Shown: positions 49,356-57,600 of the stretch, one piece after another | How positions within the stretch are numbered: the first letter of the stretch is position 1 | Layout of the letters: the number at the start of each line of letters is the position of its first letter | Assembly (NCBI RefSeq): GCF_014384905.1 | Contig: NZ_JACRSV010000001.1 | Location: 1-64,000, forward strand | Length of the DNA: 64,000 nucleotides | Direction of reading: 5' to 3' | Origin: Fumia xinanensis | GTDB taxonomy: Bacteria > Bacillota > Clostridia > Oscillospirales > Ruminococcaceae | Position numbers and translations under genes: made by a program | Notes under the pieces: generated by a model | What the model was told of the DNA's origin: nothing | The model's input: the letters and a program-made list of their open reading frames with translations, nothing else | Databases searched by the model: none

Positions 49356-50123
49356 CTATATGGTGTTTCCTAACAGGGTATCAACGGTGATGGTGAAAAA
49401 CTCCCGCATCATGTAGTGGGGGAGGAGAACGCTGGGGTAGGGGGCGGGAATACCTGAAATGTGACTCAGCCCCGCCCGCTTCCGGGCAATGCAGACCGAA
49501 CGGAAAACGTGAAAATTGTTGGTGACGACGCCGACTGTCGGGTTTTCTTTGGACATAAGTGCCCTGCTGTAGGCCATGTTTTCGGCAGTGGTGGTCGATT
49601 TGTCCTCCAGGAGGATGCGTTCGGAAGAGATGCCGCGTTTCCGAAGCTCCTGCGCCATGCACGCCGCCTCGCTTATGTCCTCGTTTTCCCCTTGACCGCC
49701 GGAAACGATGACGGTGGTTTCCGGGTTCTCCATGAGGTAATCGTAGGCCGCGTCGATGCGGTACTGGAGGATTGGACTGGGCTCGGTGCCAAAGACCCGG
49801 GCGCCCAAGACGACGATGTAGTCGAGATTGGGCTTCGGCTGTTTCACCATGCCGGAGAGGACAAAGCCCTCCGCCAGGACAAAAGCGGCCAGCAATATGG
49901 AGACGGCGGAGCGGGCAGCGACAGTGAGCACCCGGGCCGCTTTGCCGGTGGATTTTTCTTTTCGCAGCAGGTCCCAAAGGCCCTTCCCGATGCATAGGAG
50001 TCCCAACAAGAGCCAGACCCAGAGCATCGAGACGTGAAAGCCGGCGAGGGAGCCACAGAGGAAATAGTAGCCGGTAAAAATCGCCCCGAAAACCAGCAGG
50101 ACGATTGGAAATGCTTTTTTCAT
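49356..50123 (-). CDS. YdcF/SanA-type DUF218 membrane protein
   Basis: A 255-residue protein with three or four N-terminal hydrophobic segments (about 1-100), then the DUF218 domain: LDYIVVLGARVFG, SPILQYRIDAAYDYL, VIVSGGQGENEDISEA, LEDKSTTTAENMAYSRAL, and VGVVTNNFHVFRS. Relatives (ElyC, SanA, YdcF) affect envelope integrity or vancomycin sensitivity; the reaction is unknown. ATG 50123 has AAAGGAAC upstream; a longer frame lacks a site. It starts 10 bp after the end of the helix-turn-helix gene, so both are probably one transcript. Confidence 0.88.
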   Translation of the reverse strand: MKKAFPIVLLVFGAIFTGYYFLCGSLAGFHVSMLWVWLLLGLLCIGKGLWDLLRKEKSTGKAARVLTVAARSAVSILLAAFVLAEGFVLSGMVKQPKPNLDYIVVLGARVFGTEPSPILQYRIDAAYDYLMENPETTVIVSGGQGENEDISEAACMAQELRKRGISSERILLEDKSTTTAENMAYSRALMSKENPTVGVVTNNFHVFRSVCIARKRAGLSHISGIPAPYPSVLLPHYMMREFFTITVDTLLGNTI

Positions 50124-50133
50124 CGTTGTTCCT

Positions 50134-50361
50134 TTAATGACGGTTGGGGTCATCGGAGAGGCCGAGGAGATAATCGGTTGATACATCGAAGTAGTCGGCT
50201 AATTGCACCAGTTTTTCGATGGTCGTGTAACGAGAGCCGCTTTCTATCGTGCTGATCGCTTTGTGGGACAACCCGACGATTTCGCCTAATTGTTTCTGGT
50301 TGAGGGAACGGCTTGTCCGCAATTCATAAAGCCTTTTTCCCAAATTAATTTCACTGTTCAT
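50134..50361 (-). CDS. XRE-family helix-turn-helix regulator
   Basis: A 75-residue single-domain repressor: LGKRLYELRTSRSLNQKQLGEIVGLSHKAISTIESG contains the helix-turn-helix, followed by EKLVQLADYFDVSTDYLLG. ATG 50361 has AGAGGT about 6 bp upstream. It begins only 16 bp from a 40-bp perfect palindrome in the divergent promoter region and probably binds it, controlling itself and the small gene opposite (inference). Confidence 0.93.
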   Translation of the reverse strand: MNSEINLGKRLYELRTSRSLNQKQLGEIVGLSHKAISTIESGSRYTTIEKLVQLADYFDVSTDYLLGLSDDPNRH

Positions 50362-50372
50362 AATAAAACCTC

Positions 50373-50417
50373 TTGACATTTACCTATAAGTAGATTATAA
50401 TCTACTTATAGGTAAAT
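50373..50417 (+). promoter_or_regulatory. 40-bp perfect palindrome overlapping a consensus promoter
   Basis: 50378-50417 is a perfect palindrome, 20 bp per arm, centred on TTATAA at 50395-50400. On the plus strand it overlaps a consensus promoter: TTGACA (50373-50378), 17-bp spacer, TATAAT (50396-50401). Because ATTATAAT is symmetric, a -10 also exists on the minus strand, but no -35 fits there. It looks like an operator for the adjacent XRE protein that blocks the promoter of the small gene. Confidence 0.8.
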
Positions 50418-50452
50418 TGACTTTAAATTTAATTATTTAGGGAGGAACTGCT

Positions 50453-50725
50453 ATGGAAACCGCAATCGACATTCTATTCGACGACTTTGTCCGCAGAACC
50501 AGAGACGACAAGCCCGACGCGGTCATTGAACGGTATTCGGCCCTGCTCAAACAGGACTTTTCCAAGGAACAGAAAAAATACCTGCTCCGCATCATCGACC
50601 AAAAGGATCTTTTGGCCAATGAATTTGCCATCCGCTGTTTTGCCGAAGGCTTGCGGCTGGGAATCCTGCTGATTCAGGACTGCTACGCCGTCCACCAGCG
50701 GGAAGAGCCGTTTACTTCCCTTTGA
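50453..50725 (+). CDS. 90-residue helical protein of unknown function
   Basis: METAIDILFDDF start, then an Arg/Asp-rich linker and a long helical part (KQDFSKEQKKYLLRIIDQ; LANEFAIRCFAEGLRLG). It resembles small uncharacterised Firmicute proteins (DUF6809-like), but I cannot confirm the family. ATG 50453 has GGGAGGA upstream. It is driven by the consensus promoter inside the palindrome and divergent from the XRE gene; its last 14 bp overlap the convergent rarA end. The layout resembles a repressor-controlled cassette, but it does not show a toxin motif. Confidence 0.75.
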   Translation: METAIDILFDDFVRRTRDDKPDAVIERYSALLKQDFSKEQKKYLLRIIDQKDLLANEFAIRCFAEGLRLGILLIQDCYAVHQREEPFTSL

Positions 50726-51980
50726 TTTTCTTCCAGTACTCGGCGGCGGCCTGCTCCATTTTGTTGTCGCCGGGGGTGTAGTAGACCCGGTTTTTCAGCG
50801 CGTCGGGCAAATACTGCTGCTCCACCCAGCGATTGGGGTACTCATGAGGGTATTTGTAAAACTGCCCCTTATTTTGATTGTCCTCGCCGTCGTAATGCTT
50901 GTTTTGGAGACAGCGGGGGATGGGGCCGGAGTTGCCCTTCTGGATGTCCTCCATAGCGGCGTTGATGGCGTCGTGAGCGGTGTTGGATTTGGGGGAAGTG
51001 GCCACTAAAATCACCGCGTCGGCGAGGCAGAGCCGGGCTTCCGGCAGACCCACCTGCAAGGCCGCGTCCACCGCCGCCTTGACGATGGGGATAATCATGG
51101 GGTAGGCCAGGCCCACGTCCTCGCAGGCGCAGACCATCAGCCGCCTACAGGCGCTTGCCAGGTCGCCGGCTTCCAGCAGCCTTGCTAAGTAGTGAATAGC
51201 GGCGTCCGGGTCGGAGCCCCGCATGGATTTCTGGAAAGCGGAGACGATGTCGTAGTGCTCGTCCCCATCCCGGTCGTATTTCATGGAACTTTTCTGGGAG
51301 AGCTCCCGGGCAAGCTCCATTGATACGTAGCGGGTATCGTCCTCTCGTCGCTGGGCCGAAATGCAGAGCAGTTCCACGGTGTTGAGGGATTTTCGCACAT
51401 CTCCGCCGCAGCTTTTGGCAATGTGGGAAGAAACGCCGTCTTCCAGTTCGATTGTAAAGCCCAGTTCCCCCGATATAGCTGCGAATCCCCGAGTGACGGC
51501 TTTTTCCACCTCTTCCCAGGGCACCGACTTGAATTCAAAGACGGTGGAACGGCTCAAAATGGCGTTGTAAATGTAAAAGTAGGGGTTTTCGGTAGTGGAG
51601 GCAATAAGGGTGATGCGCCCGTCCTCAATGTATTCGAGAAGCGACTGCTGTTGCTTCTTATTGAGGTACTGGATTTCATCCAGATAGAGCAAAATGCCGT
51701 TGTACCCGACGATGGTGTCCAGCTCGCCCACAATGGCCTTGATGTCGGCCAGAGAAGCATTGGTGCCGTTCAACTTATGGAGCCGCTTATTCGTCTGGGA
51801 GGCGATGATGCGGGCGACGGTGGTTTTTCCCACGCCGGAGGGTCCGTAGAATATGAGGTTGGGGATATTCCCGCTTTCAATGATGCGGCGCAGGCTGGCG
51901 TTTTCACCCAACAGGTGGGTTTGGCCCACTACTTCGTCGATGGTTTTGGGGCGGAGCCTGTCCGCTAATGGAGACGACAT
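50712..51980 (-). CDS. rarA: replication-associated recombination protein A
   Basis: AAA+ ATPase (MgsA/RarA/WRNIP1) acting at stalled replication forks. The 422 residues show PLADRLRPKTIDEVVGQTHLLG, Walker A FYGPSGVGKTTVARIIA, Walker B ILLYLDEIQYLNKKQQ, sensor 1 TTENPYF, the arginine-finger region SRSTVFEF, and the C-terminal tetramerisation domain ending CLQNKHYDGEDNQNKGQFYKYPHEY. ATG 51980 with AAGGAGGGG upstream; a longer frame to 52115 has no family sequence. Confidence 0.95.
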   Translation of the reverse strand: MSSPLADRLRPKTIDEVVGQTHLLGENASLRRIIESGNIPNLIFYGPSGVGKTTVARIIASQTNKRLHKLNGTNASLADIKAIVGELDTIVGYNGILLYLDEIQYLNKKQQQSLLEYIEDGRITLIASTTENPYFYIYNAILSRSTVFEFKSVPWEEVEKAVTRGFAAISGELGFTIELEDGVSSHIAKSCGGDVRKSLNTVELLCISAQRREDDTRYVSMELARELSQKSSMKYDRDGDEHYDIVSAFQKSMRGSDPDAAIHYLARLLEAGDLASACRRLMVCACEDVGLAYPMIIPIVKAAVDAALQVGLPEARLCLADAVILVATSPKSNTAHDAINAAMEDIQKGNSGPIPRCLQNKHYDGEDNQNKGQFYKYPHEYPNRWVEQQYLPDALKNRVYYTPGDNKMEQAAAEYWKKIKGK

Positions 51981-52075
51981 AAAACCCCTCCTTCCTTTCC
52001 TTGATTTCTCTATCCATTTTACCGTAAATTGCCCTAAAAGTAAAGGAAAGGCCAAAATTCCTCCATAAAAAATCG

Positions 52076-52104
52076 TTGCAATTCTTTTTATATTGGGGTA
52101 GATT
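52076..52104 (+). promoter_or_regulatory. promoter of the nitroreductase-like gene
   Basis: TTGCAA (52076-52081) and TAGATT (52099-52104), 17-bp spacer, 32 bp before the GTG start and divergent from rarA. Confidence 0.5.
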
Positions 52105-52135
52105 GGTAGTATCACGATACGAAGGGATGATTGCA

Positions 52136-52879
52136 GTGGATGAACGGTACTATGAGATGATTTTTAAGCGTAGATCCTTTCATATGTTTCCGGGGACAAA
52201 ACATCTGTCGGAATCAGAATTACGGGGGATTGAAAACCAGTTCGAGAGGCTCGCTCCCCTTATGGAGAACGTTGCTGTGGCATTCAAACTGGTCTCCCGT
52301 GAGGAGACTTCCTGCCGGCGGGGAGAATATTGCATTTTGATTTACAGTGAGAAAAAAGATCAGTATCTGCAAAATGTAGGCTATATGGCAGAGCAGCTGG
52401 ATCTCTGGCTCGCGTCCAAAAATATCGGCGCCTGCTGGTACGGCATGGGGAAAACAAAAGAGACACAATGGCGCGGCCTGGATTTCGTCATCATGATCGC
52501 CATTGAAAAGGTGGAGGAAACGAAATTTCGTAAGGATTACAGCAACACCAAACGCAAGCCGCTCAGCGAAATCTGGCAGGGGAACGGGTATCCGGAAATC
52601 GCAAATGTGGTGCGCTACGCCCCAAGCGCCTGCAACACCCAGCCGTGGCTGGTAAACGCGGGGCAAAACCGGCTGGAGGTATATCGGGTGAAGGGAAAAC
52701 GGGGGATGATGCCCAAGAAAAAGGTGTCTTTTTACAACCAGATCGATATAGGAATTTTTCTGCTGTTTCTGGAACTTTGCCTGAAGCATGAGAATAAAAT
52801 CAGCAACCGTGAACTGTATTCGGGCGAATTAGAAGAGAGCACTGAAGTTTTAACAGCCATTTATACAATCGAAGAGTAG
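52136..52879 (+). CDS. nitroreductase-family protein
   Basis: A 247-residue protein with features of the FMN-dependent nitroreductase fold: the N-terminal Arg-Arg-Ser (FKRRSFHMFPG), NVGYMAEQLDLWLASKNIGACWYGMG in the middle, and YAPSACNTQPWLV, the family signature, unusually in the C-terminal half (about residue 165). This order suggests the TM1586-like subfamily with circularly shifted or duplicated motifs. GTG 52136 has GAAGGG 9 bp upstream. Substrate unknown. Confidence 0.8.
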   Translation: MDERYYEMIFKRRSFHMFPGTKHLSESELRGIENQFERLAPLMENVAVAFKLVSREETSCRRGEYCILIYSEKKDQYLQNVGYMAEQLDLWLASKNIGACWYGMGKTKETQWRGLDFVIMIAIEKVEETKFRKDYSNTKRKPLSEIWQGNGYPEIANVVRYAPSACNTQPWLVNAGQNRLEVYRVKGKRGMMPKKKVSFYNQIDIGIFLLFLELCLKHENKISNRELYSGELEESTEVLTAIYTIEE

Positions 52880-52978
52880 AAACAAGATGGGGAGATAAGT
52901 ATTTTTGTCAATTTTGTGCAGAATCGAGGCTGTGATAAATGTCTTGCTCCAAATATTCACAAATCGTTGCGAAAGGTA

Positions 52979-53007
52979 TTGGGTTTTCTTTCTGTTTGTG
53001 GTAATAT
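52979..53007 (+). promoter_or_regulatory. candidate promoter of the small membrane protein gene
   Basis: TTGGGT (52979-52984) and TAATAT (53002-53007), 17-bp spacer, 46 bp before the start codon. Confidence 0.4.
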
Positions 53008-53053
53008 GACAGTATGGTTAATCCATGAAAAAGTGATTGTCAGGAGGATTTTT

Positions 53054-53377
53054 ATGGCTAATTCTTCAAATGAGAAAGTGTACAATGTTCTCGCGTACAT
53101 CGGTATTCTGTTTATCGTCGGGCTGATTGCCGACAGTCAGAATCCCAAGGTGCGGTTCCATGTCAATCAGGGACTAGTCCTGTTTTTAGCAGAGGTAGTT
53201 TTGGGCATTGTTTGCGGTATTATTAGCGCGATTCCGTTTATTGGTTTCATCGGCAGTATTTGCAGTGGAATAATCGGCATTGTTGGCGTCGTGTTTATGA
53301 TTATCGGCATTATCCACGCAGCCAACGATGAGGAAGTCCCGCTCCCTGTGATTGGCGGTATTACCATTTTAAAATAA
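53054..53377 (+). CDS. small membrane protein, DUF4870/Tic20-like
   Basis: A 107-residue protein with three hydrophobic segments: VYNVLAYIGILFIVGLI, a second starting VRFHVNQGLVLFLAEVVLG, and a Gly/Ile-rich third. The N-terminal part followed by KVRFHVNQGL is the hallmark of the DUF4870/Tic20-like family, whose role is not established. CAGGAGG lies 6 bp before ATG 53054. It stands alone with its own terminator. Confidence 0.85.
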   Translation: MANSSNEKVYNVLAYIGILFIVGLIADSQNPKVRFHVNQGLVLFLAEVVLGIVCGIISAIPFIGFIGSICSGIIGIVGVVFMIIGIIHAANDEEVPLPVIGGITILK

Positions 53378-53390
53378 GCGTTACATATCA

Positions 53391-53418
53391 AAACCGCCGG
53401 ATATTTCCGGCGGTTTTT
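53391..53418 (+). terminator. terminator after the small membrane protein gene
   Basis: AAACCGCCGGA pairs with TCCGGCGGTTT, followed by TT. It lies next to the terminator of the convergent glyA. Confidence 0.85.
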
Positions 53419-53427
53419 GTTTGCAAA

Positions 53428-53457
53428 AAGGCGGCGATCGGGAATGATCGCCGCCTT
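53428..53457 (-). terminator. terminator of glyA
   Basis: AAGGCGGCGATC pairs with GATCGCCGCCTT around a six-base loop, followed on the minus strand by TTTGC. Confidence 0.85.
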
Positions 53458-53479
53458 ATTCGAGTATATACGGGTGAGA

Positions 53480-54733
53480 TTATTCGTACAGGGGGTATTT
53501 CTGGCAGAGGGCTTCCACCTTTGCCTTGATTTCTTCTTTGGAATTTTCAAAATCAGCGGCGACCTTGTAAATGCACTCGGCGATGACTTCCATATCCTCT
53601 TCTTTAAAACCGCGGGTGGTGACGGCGGGAGTGCCGATACGGATACCGCTGGTGATGAAGGGACTCTGGGGATCGTTGGGGATGGCGTTTTTGTTGGCGG
53701 TGATGTACACTTCGTCCAGTTTATGCTCCATCTCCTTGCCGGTGATGTTGAAGTTTCTAAGGTCGACGAGCATCAGATGATTGTCGGTGCCGCCGGAAAC
53801 CAGATCAAATCCGCGGGAAACCAATCCTTTGGCTAGGGCGGCAGCGTTTTTGACGACCTGCTCCTGATAGGCCTTGAACTCAGGCTTCAGCGCTTCGCCG
53901 AAGCAGACGGCTTTTGCCGCGATGATATGCATGAGGGGGCCGCCCTGAGTGCCAGGGAAGACCGCTTTATCGATTTTTTTCGCCAGCTCTTCCTTGCAGA
54001 GAATCATACCGCCGCGGGGACCGCGGAGAGTTTTATGGGTAGTGGTGGTAACGATGTCGGCATAGGGCACAGGGGAAGGATGGACGCCGGCGGCGACCAG
54101 TCCTGCGATATGGGCCATGTCCACCATGAGGTATGCACCACAGGCGTCGGCAATCTCGCGGAATTTCTTAAAGTCGATGACGCGGGGATAAGCGGAAGCG
54201 CCTGCCACGATCATTTTAGGCTTGTGCTCCATGGCGAGAGCCATGAGCTTGTCGTAGTCGATACGATGGGTGTCGTCGTCAATGCCATAGGGGATGACAT
54301 TGTAATAGCTGCCTGACATGTTGACAGGGGAGCCGTGGGTGAGATGCCCGCCGTGAGCCAGATTCATGCCGAGAATGGTGTCGCCGGGCTGAAGCAAAGC
54401 AAAGTAAACCGCCAAATTTGCCTGTGCGCCGGAATGAGGCTGAACGTTGGCATGCTCAGCGCCAAAGAGCTGTTTTGCCCGGTCGCGGGCAATGTTTTCG
54501 ACGATATCAACGCACTCACATCCGCCGTAGTACCGTTTGCCGGGGTAACCCTCGGCGTATTTATTTGTGAGAACTGTTCCCATTGCTGCTAAAACAGCGG
54601 GGGAAACAATATTTTCACTGGCGATCAGCTCGATATTGCGGCGCTGGCGCTTGAGTTCCAGATTCATAGCGTCTGCCACTTCACTGTCATACTGGCCGAC
54701 AAAGCCGATGTTGTTGGGAAAATCCTGATACAT
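53480..54733 (-). CDS. glyA: serine hydroxymethyltransferase
   Basis: PLP enzyme converting serine and tetrahydrofolate to glycine and methylene-tetrahydrofolate. The 417 residues show RRNIELIASENIVSPAVL, NKYAEGYPGKRYYGGC, AHGGHLTHG, DMAHIAGLVAAGVHPSP, and the PLP Lys in TTTTHKTLRGPRGG. ATG 54733 has GGAGAG about 8 bp upstream. Its own promoter lies about 100 bp upstream and no riboswitch is seen in the leader. Confidence 0.97.
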   Translation of the reverse strand: MYQDFPNNIGFVGQYDSEVADAMNLELKRQRRNIELIASENIVSPAVLAAMGTVLTNKYAEGYPGKRYYGGCECVDIVENIARDRAKQLFGAEHANVQPHSGAQANLAVYFALLQPGDTILGMNLAHGGHLTHGSPVNMSGSYYNVIPYGIDDDTHRIDYDKLMALAMEHKPKMIVAGASAYPRVIDFKKFREIADACGAYLMVDMAHIAGLVAAGVHPSPVPYADIVTTTTHKTLRGPRGGMILCKEELAKKIDKAVFPGTQGGPLMHIIAAKAVCFGEALKPEFKAYQEQVVKNAAALAKGLVSRGFDLVSGGTDNHLMLVDLRNFNITGKEMEHKLDEVYITANKNAIPNDPQSPFITSGIRIGTPAVTTRGFKEEDMEVIAECIYKVAADFENSKEEIKAKVEALCQKYPLYE

Positions 54734-54835
54734 TAGTCATCTCTCCTTGTTGATTGCCTGGAAGGTGGCTCCTGGGCATTTTTTCTTCTACAGTTAAATC
54801 TTATTTGCAAATTTGTAGAACACGCATTAAATTCT

Positions 54836-54864
54836 ATTATATCGGAAAGCGGCACACTTTACAA
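54836..54864 (-). promoter_or_regulatory. promoter of glyA
   Basis: Minus-strand TTGTAA (54859-54864) and perfect TATAAT (54836-54841), 17-bp spacer. Confidence 0.7.
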
Positions 54865-54956
54865 TACATTTTCAATAGGACTTTTCCAAAATTTTGTTTA
54901 AATCTTCGTGAAATATGTCTATAGTCGGCGCAAAAGTGTGTTTAGTAAAAATACAA

Positions 54957-55889
54957 CTATATTTTTGAGTCCAACCATCGGGCAATATCACGGTAAACCT
55001 CCCGCCGGTTTGTTTCATTGATGATTTCGTGTCTGCCGCCCGGATAGAGATGCAGAGCAATATCCTGTACCTCCGCCTCAATGAGCCGCCGACAGACTTT
55101 CCGTACCCCTTTGCCGTAATCACCCACCGGATCTTCTTCCCCCGAAATGATAAAAAGGGGAAGGTTTTTCGGTACTTTGTCTGCCCATTCCTTTGCCGAA
55201 ACCAGCTTGACCAGGGTAAAAAGGTCTTTAAAACCAGCCGCAGTAAATACAAAATTATTTTTGAGATTTTTCTCATAGTCCGAAACAATTTGAGAATCGG
55301 TGGTCAGCCAATCAAATTCAGAATTTGGCTTGTCAATTCGCTTGTTATAACCGCTAAATGCCATCGAATTCAGTTTATTGCTTCGAAACTGTTCACCCTT
55401 TTTGCGAATGGCGGATTTTGCCATCCTGATGCCAATTCCAGCAAAGGGATTCCCCCCAGAGGTCCCGCATATAATAGCTCCGGTCAATTCTTTGCCGTAC
55501 AGGGTCAGAAACATCCTAGCCACAAAGGAGCCCATGCTGTGCCCCAACATGAAATAGGGAAGACTTGGGTAGCCTTTTCTAATGATAGTCATGGTTTTAT
55601 AAAGATCGGTGATGAGAAATTCATAACCGTTCTCTTTCCCAAAATAGCCTAAGTCGTCTTCCGATGCGATGGAATTACCGTGTCCCAGATGATCGTTTCC
55701 GCAAACGATGAATCCATTTTGGCAGAGAAAAGCGGCAAAGTCCTCATAGCGTTCGATGTATTCACACATGCCGTGTGAAATTTGCAGGATAGCTTTCGGC
55801 TCGATGCTCTGCGGAATATAAGTATAATAGGTCACAGCATTTTTTCCATCGGAGCTCACGAAGTGATCTACCAGTTTTTGATAACTCAT
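54957..55889 (-). CDS. alpha/beta hydrolase, lysophospholipase/monoacylglycerol lipase type
   Basis: A 310-residue serine hydrolase. Seen: the oxyanion-side motif ILQISHGMCEYIERYEDFAAFL, VCGNDHLGHGNS, the nucleophile elbow FMLGHSMGSFVARMF, the acid region FIISGEEDPVGDYGKG, and the catalytic His in YPGGRHEIINET. The Hydrolase_4 pattern fits acylglycerol or lysophospholipid substrates; no signal peptide, so cytoplasmic. ATG 55889 has AAAGGAAGG upstream. A TATAAT (55953-55958, minus strand) with a weak -35 precedes it. Confidence 0.9.
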   Translation of the reverse strand: MSYQKLVDHFVSSDGKNAVTYYTYIPQSIEPKAILQISHGMCEYIERYEDFAAFLCQNGFIVCGNDHLGHGNSIASEDDLGYFGKENGYEFLITDLYKTMTIIRKGYPSLPYFMLGHSMGSFVARMFLTLYGKELTGAIICGTSGGNPFAGIGIRMAKSAIRKKGEQFRSNKLNSMAFSGYNKRIDKPNSEFDWLTTDSQIVSDYEKNLKNNFVFTAAGFKDLFTLVKLVSAKEWADKVPKNLPLFIISGEEDPVGDYGKGVRKVCRRLIEAEVQDIALHLYPGGRHEIINETNRREVYRDIARWLDSKI

Positions 55890-56073
55890 AAAAAACCTTC
55901 CTTTCAGGAACCGACTATTGATGGACGGCGAAAAAGCCCATTTTCTATCCCTATTATACACTTTTTAGAAAGAATTTGCATTTTTTTCAAAACTTTTTCA
56001 AGCATAAAGGAGTCTTTATTATAAATACCCAAAACATGAGCCTATCCCACTCGGAAAATAGGGGGATTATCGG

Positions 56074-56102
56074 TTGACAAAAAACGACGAAATCGGCATA
56101 AT
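56074..56102 (+). promoter_or_regulatory. promoter of the secreted EEP-family gene
   Basis: Perfect TTGACA (56074-56079) and CATAAT (56097-56102), 17-bp spacer. It leaves a leader of about 195 nt that is A/T-rich and shows no recognised motif; the rest of the 415-bp gap upstream belongs to the divergent hydrolase promoter. Confidence 0.65.
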
Positions 56103-56304
56103 AAAAAATAGCGATACTGCTTGATGATCACGTTGTAGGGAAGTTGCAGTTTTTTGTTTGGAATAAGGAAGAAAATTTTTGATTTTCTTTTTGTAATAGA
56201 AAGTACCATTACATTATTGTATTATGGCAGCATTTAACTAAATTTTGACTCAGTTTTGGCTACACTACCAAAACCGCTCAAGTTCCAGAAAGGAAGGAAT
56301 AACA

Positions 56305-57075
56305 ATGATGAAAAAAAGCAGCTTGAAGTTTCTATGCGTTGCAGTTTGCTGCTTGATGATGTTTCCCATGATGGTGGGCTTTACGCCGGAAAAAACCACC
56401 ACTTTGAAGGTAGCCACTTGGAACATCCTGCATGGAAACGATGTAATGGAGGCCCAACACAGACAGATTATTTCCATGGGAGCTGATGTAATTTCGCTTC
56501 AGGAAGTGGATGAAAAGACAGAGCGAGTCGATGGAAAAAGCTGCCTTGAGCATCTGGGCAAGGGGCGGTATTATTTCAACAGCTTTGCCAAAGAGATGGA
56601 TTATAAAGGCGGGGAATATGGCCTCGGCATTATGAGCAAATATTATTTTGGAAACGAGAAGTCTTCTTTTCGGGAAGGCGGAAACCTGGCCCGTGACGGT
56701 TTTATGAAGGTGGAAATGCAGAAGGATGGACAGTTAATTTCTGTTTACAACGTGCATTTTTCTTATCAGAGCGACTACGAGCGGCAGCGGCAGATTCAGT
56801 TGGCTGCAGATGTGTTTGCCGCCGACCCCAACCGTTATAAGGTTCTCATGGGCGATTTTAATATTAAAAACTTTGATGAACTTGCTCCTTTTGAAGATTT
56901 CAATATGCTAAGTACCGAAGAAAAACCGCTCAAGACCTATCATGGAAAAGACTGGGACACCAAATGCTTGGACAATATTATCTATACCGACACGCTGGTT
57001 ATGAAAAAATCCAAAATGGTTTACAGCGATTTATCCGATCACAATGCTTTGGTTGCCGAATTTGAGATGCGGTAG
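56305..57075 (+). CDS. secreted endonuclease/exonuclease/phosphatase family protein
   Basis: A 257-residue protein with a clear signal peptide: MMKKSSLK, then a hydrophobic core with FLCVAVCCLMMFPMMVGF, probably cut near residue 26. The mature part has the EEP fold: LKVATWNILHGND, ISLQEVDEKTER, SVYNVHFSYQSD, LMGDFNIKNFDEL, and YSDLSDHNALVAEF. The metal Glu and catalytic Asp-His are present. The substrate could be a phosphodiester, sphingomyelin-like lipid or nucleic acid; this cannot be told. AAAGGAAGG lies 8 bp before ATG 56305. Confidence 0.88.
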   Translation: MMKKSSLKFLCVAVCCLMMFPMMVGFTPEKTTTLKVATWNILHGNDVMEAQHRQIISMGADVISLQEVDEKTERVDGKSCLEHLGKGRYYFNSFAKEMDYKGGEYGLGIMSKYYFGNEKSSFREGGNLARDGFMKVEMQKDGQLISVYNVHFSYQSDYERQRQIQLAADVFAADPNRYKVLMGDFNIKNFDELAPFEDFNMLSTEEKPLKTYHGKDWDTKCLDNIIYTDTLVMKKSKMVYSDLSDHNALVAEFEMR

Positions 57076-57105
57076 GGAAATTCTGCAAATTTTTGTGATT
57101 AGGGC

Positions 57106-57134
57106 TTGTCAAGCAGCAAAAAATGTGATATACT
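57106..57134 (+). promoter_or_regulatory. promoter of secG
   Basis: TTGTCA (57106-57111) and TATACT (57129-57134), 17-bp spacer. Confidence 0.65.
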
Positions 57135-57198
57135 AACATGGTTAACATGAAATTCATGTCTATTGATGATAAAATTACATCGGAGGGTTAAACTAGTT

Positions 57199-57450
57199 AT
57201 GAACGTATATGAAATTGTGGGCGGCGTTTTGTTGCTGATTGCTTGCTTGATTTTGATTGTCCTGGTTATGATGCAGGAGAGTAAACAGGGAATGTCCCAG
57301 GCGATTGGCGGCGGTTCCTCTGATTCTTATCTCGATAAAAACAGCGGACGGACTTTGGACGCCGTTTTGGCTAAGATTACAAAGGTTGCAGCGGTTGTCT
57401 TTTTTATACTGACACTTGCCGCGTCGGTTTTGGCCGTCCATCTCAAGTAA
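57199..57450 (+). CDS. secG: preprotein translocase subunit SecG
   Basis: Small SecYEG subunit. The 83 residues have two membrane helices (IVGGVLLLIACLILIVLVMM and VAAVVFFILTLAASVLAV) linked by the conserved QESKQGMSQAIGGGSSDSYL loop. GGAGGG lies 11 bp before ATG 57199. A terminator follows, then rnr; secG-rnr is a common Firmicute gene order. Confidence 0.95.
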   Translation: MNVYEIVGGVLLLIACLILIVLVMMQESKQGMSQAIGGGSSDSYLDKNSGRTLDAVLAKITKVAAVVFFILTLAASVLAVHLK

Positions 57451-57467
57451 TAAAATTCGTAATGAGC

Positions 57468-57504
57468 AAAGCCCTGCGAGTAAAACCGCAGGGCTTTTTA
57501 TTTT
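57468..57504 (+). terminator. terminator between secG and rnr
   Basis: AAAGCCCTGCG pairs with CGCAGGGCTTT, followed by TTATTTT. Confidence 0.85.
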
Positions 57505-57600
57505 GCAGAATGGTCAAGAAAAACAATGATTAGCGATGTTAGAGGAGATTTGCAGTATACCTGCAAATGTTCCAATTTCCAGAAAGGAATGTTATTTTAA

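Noticed and set aside
48278..49390. 370-codon open frame on the plus strand, opposite the radical SAM gene
   Set aside because: It is antisense to a well-supported gene, has no ribosome site and its translation has no recognisable motif; it results from codon bias of the real gene.
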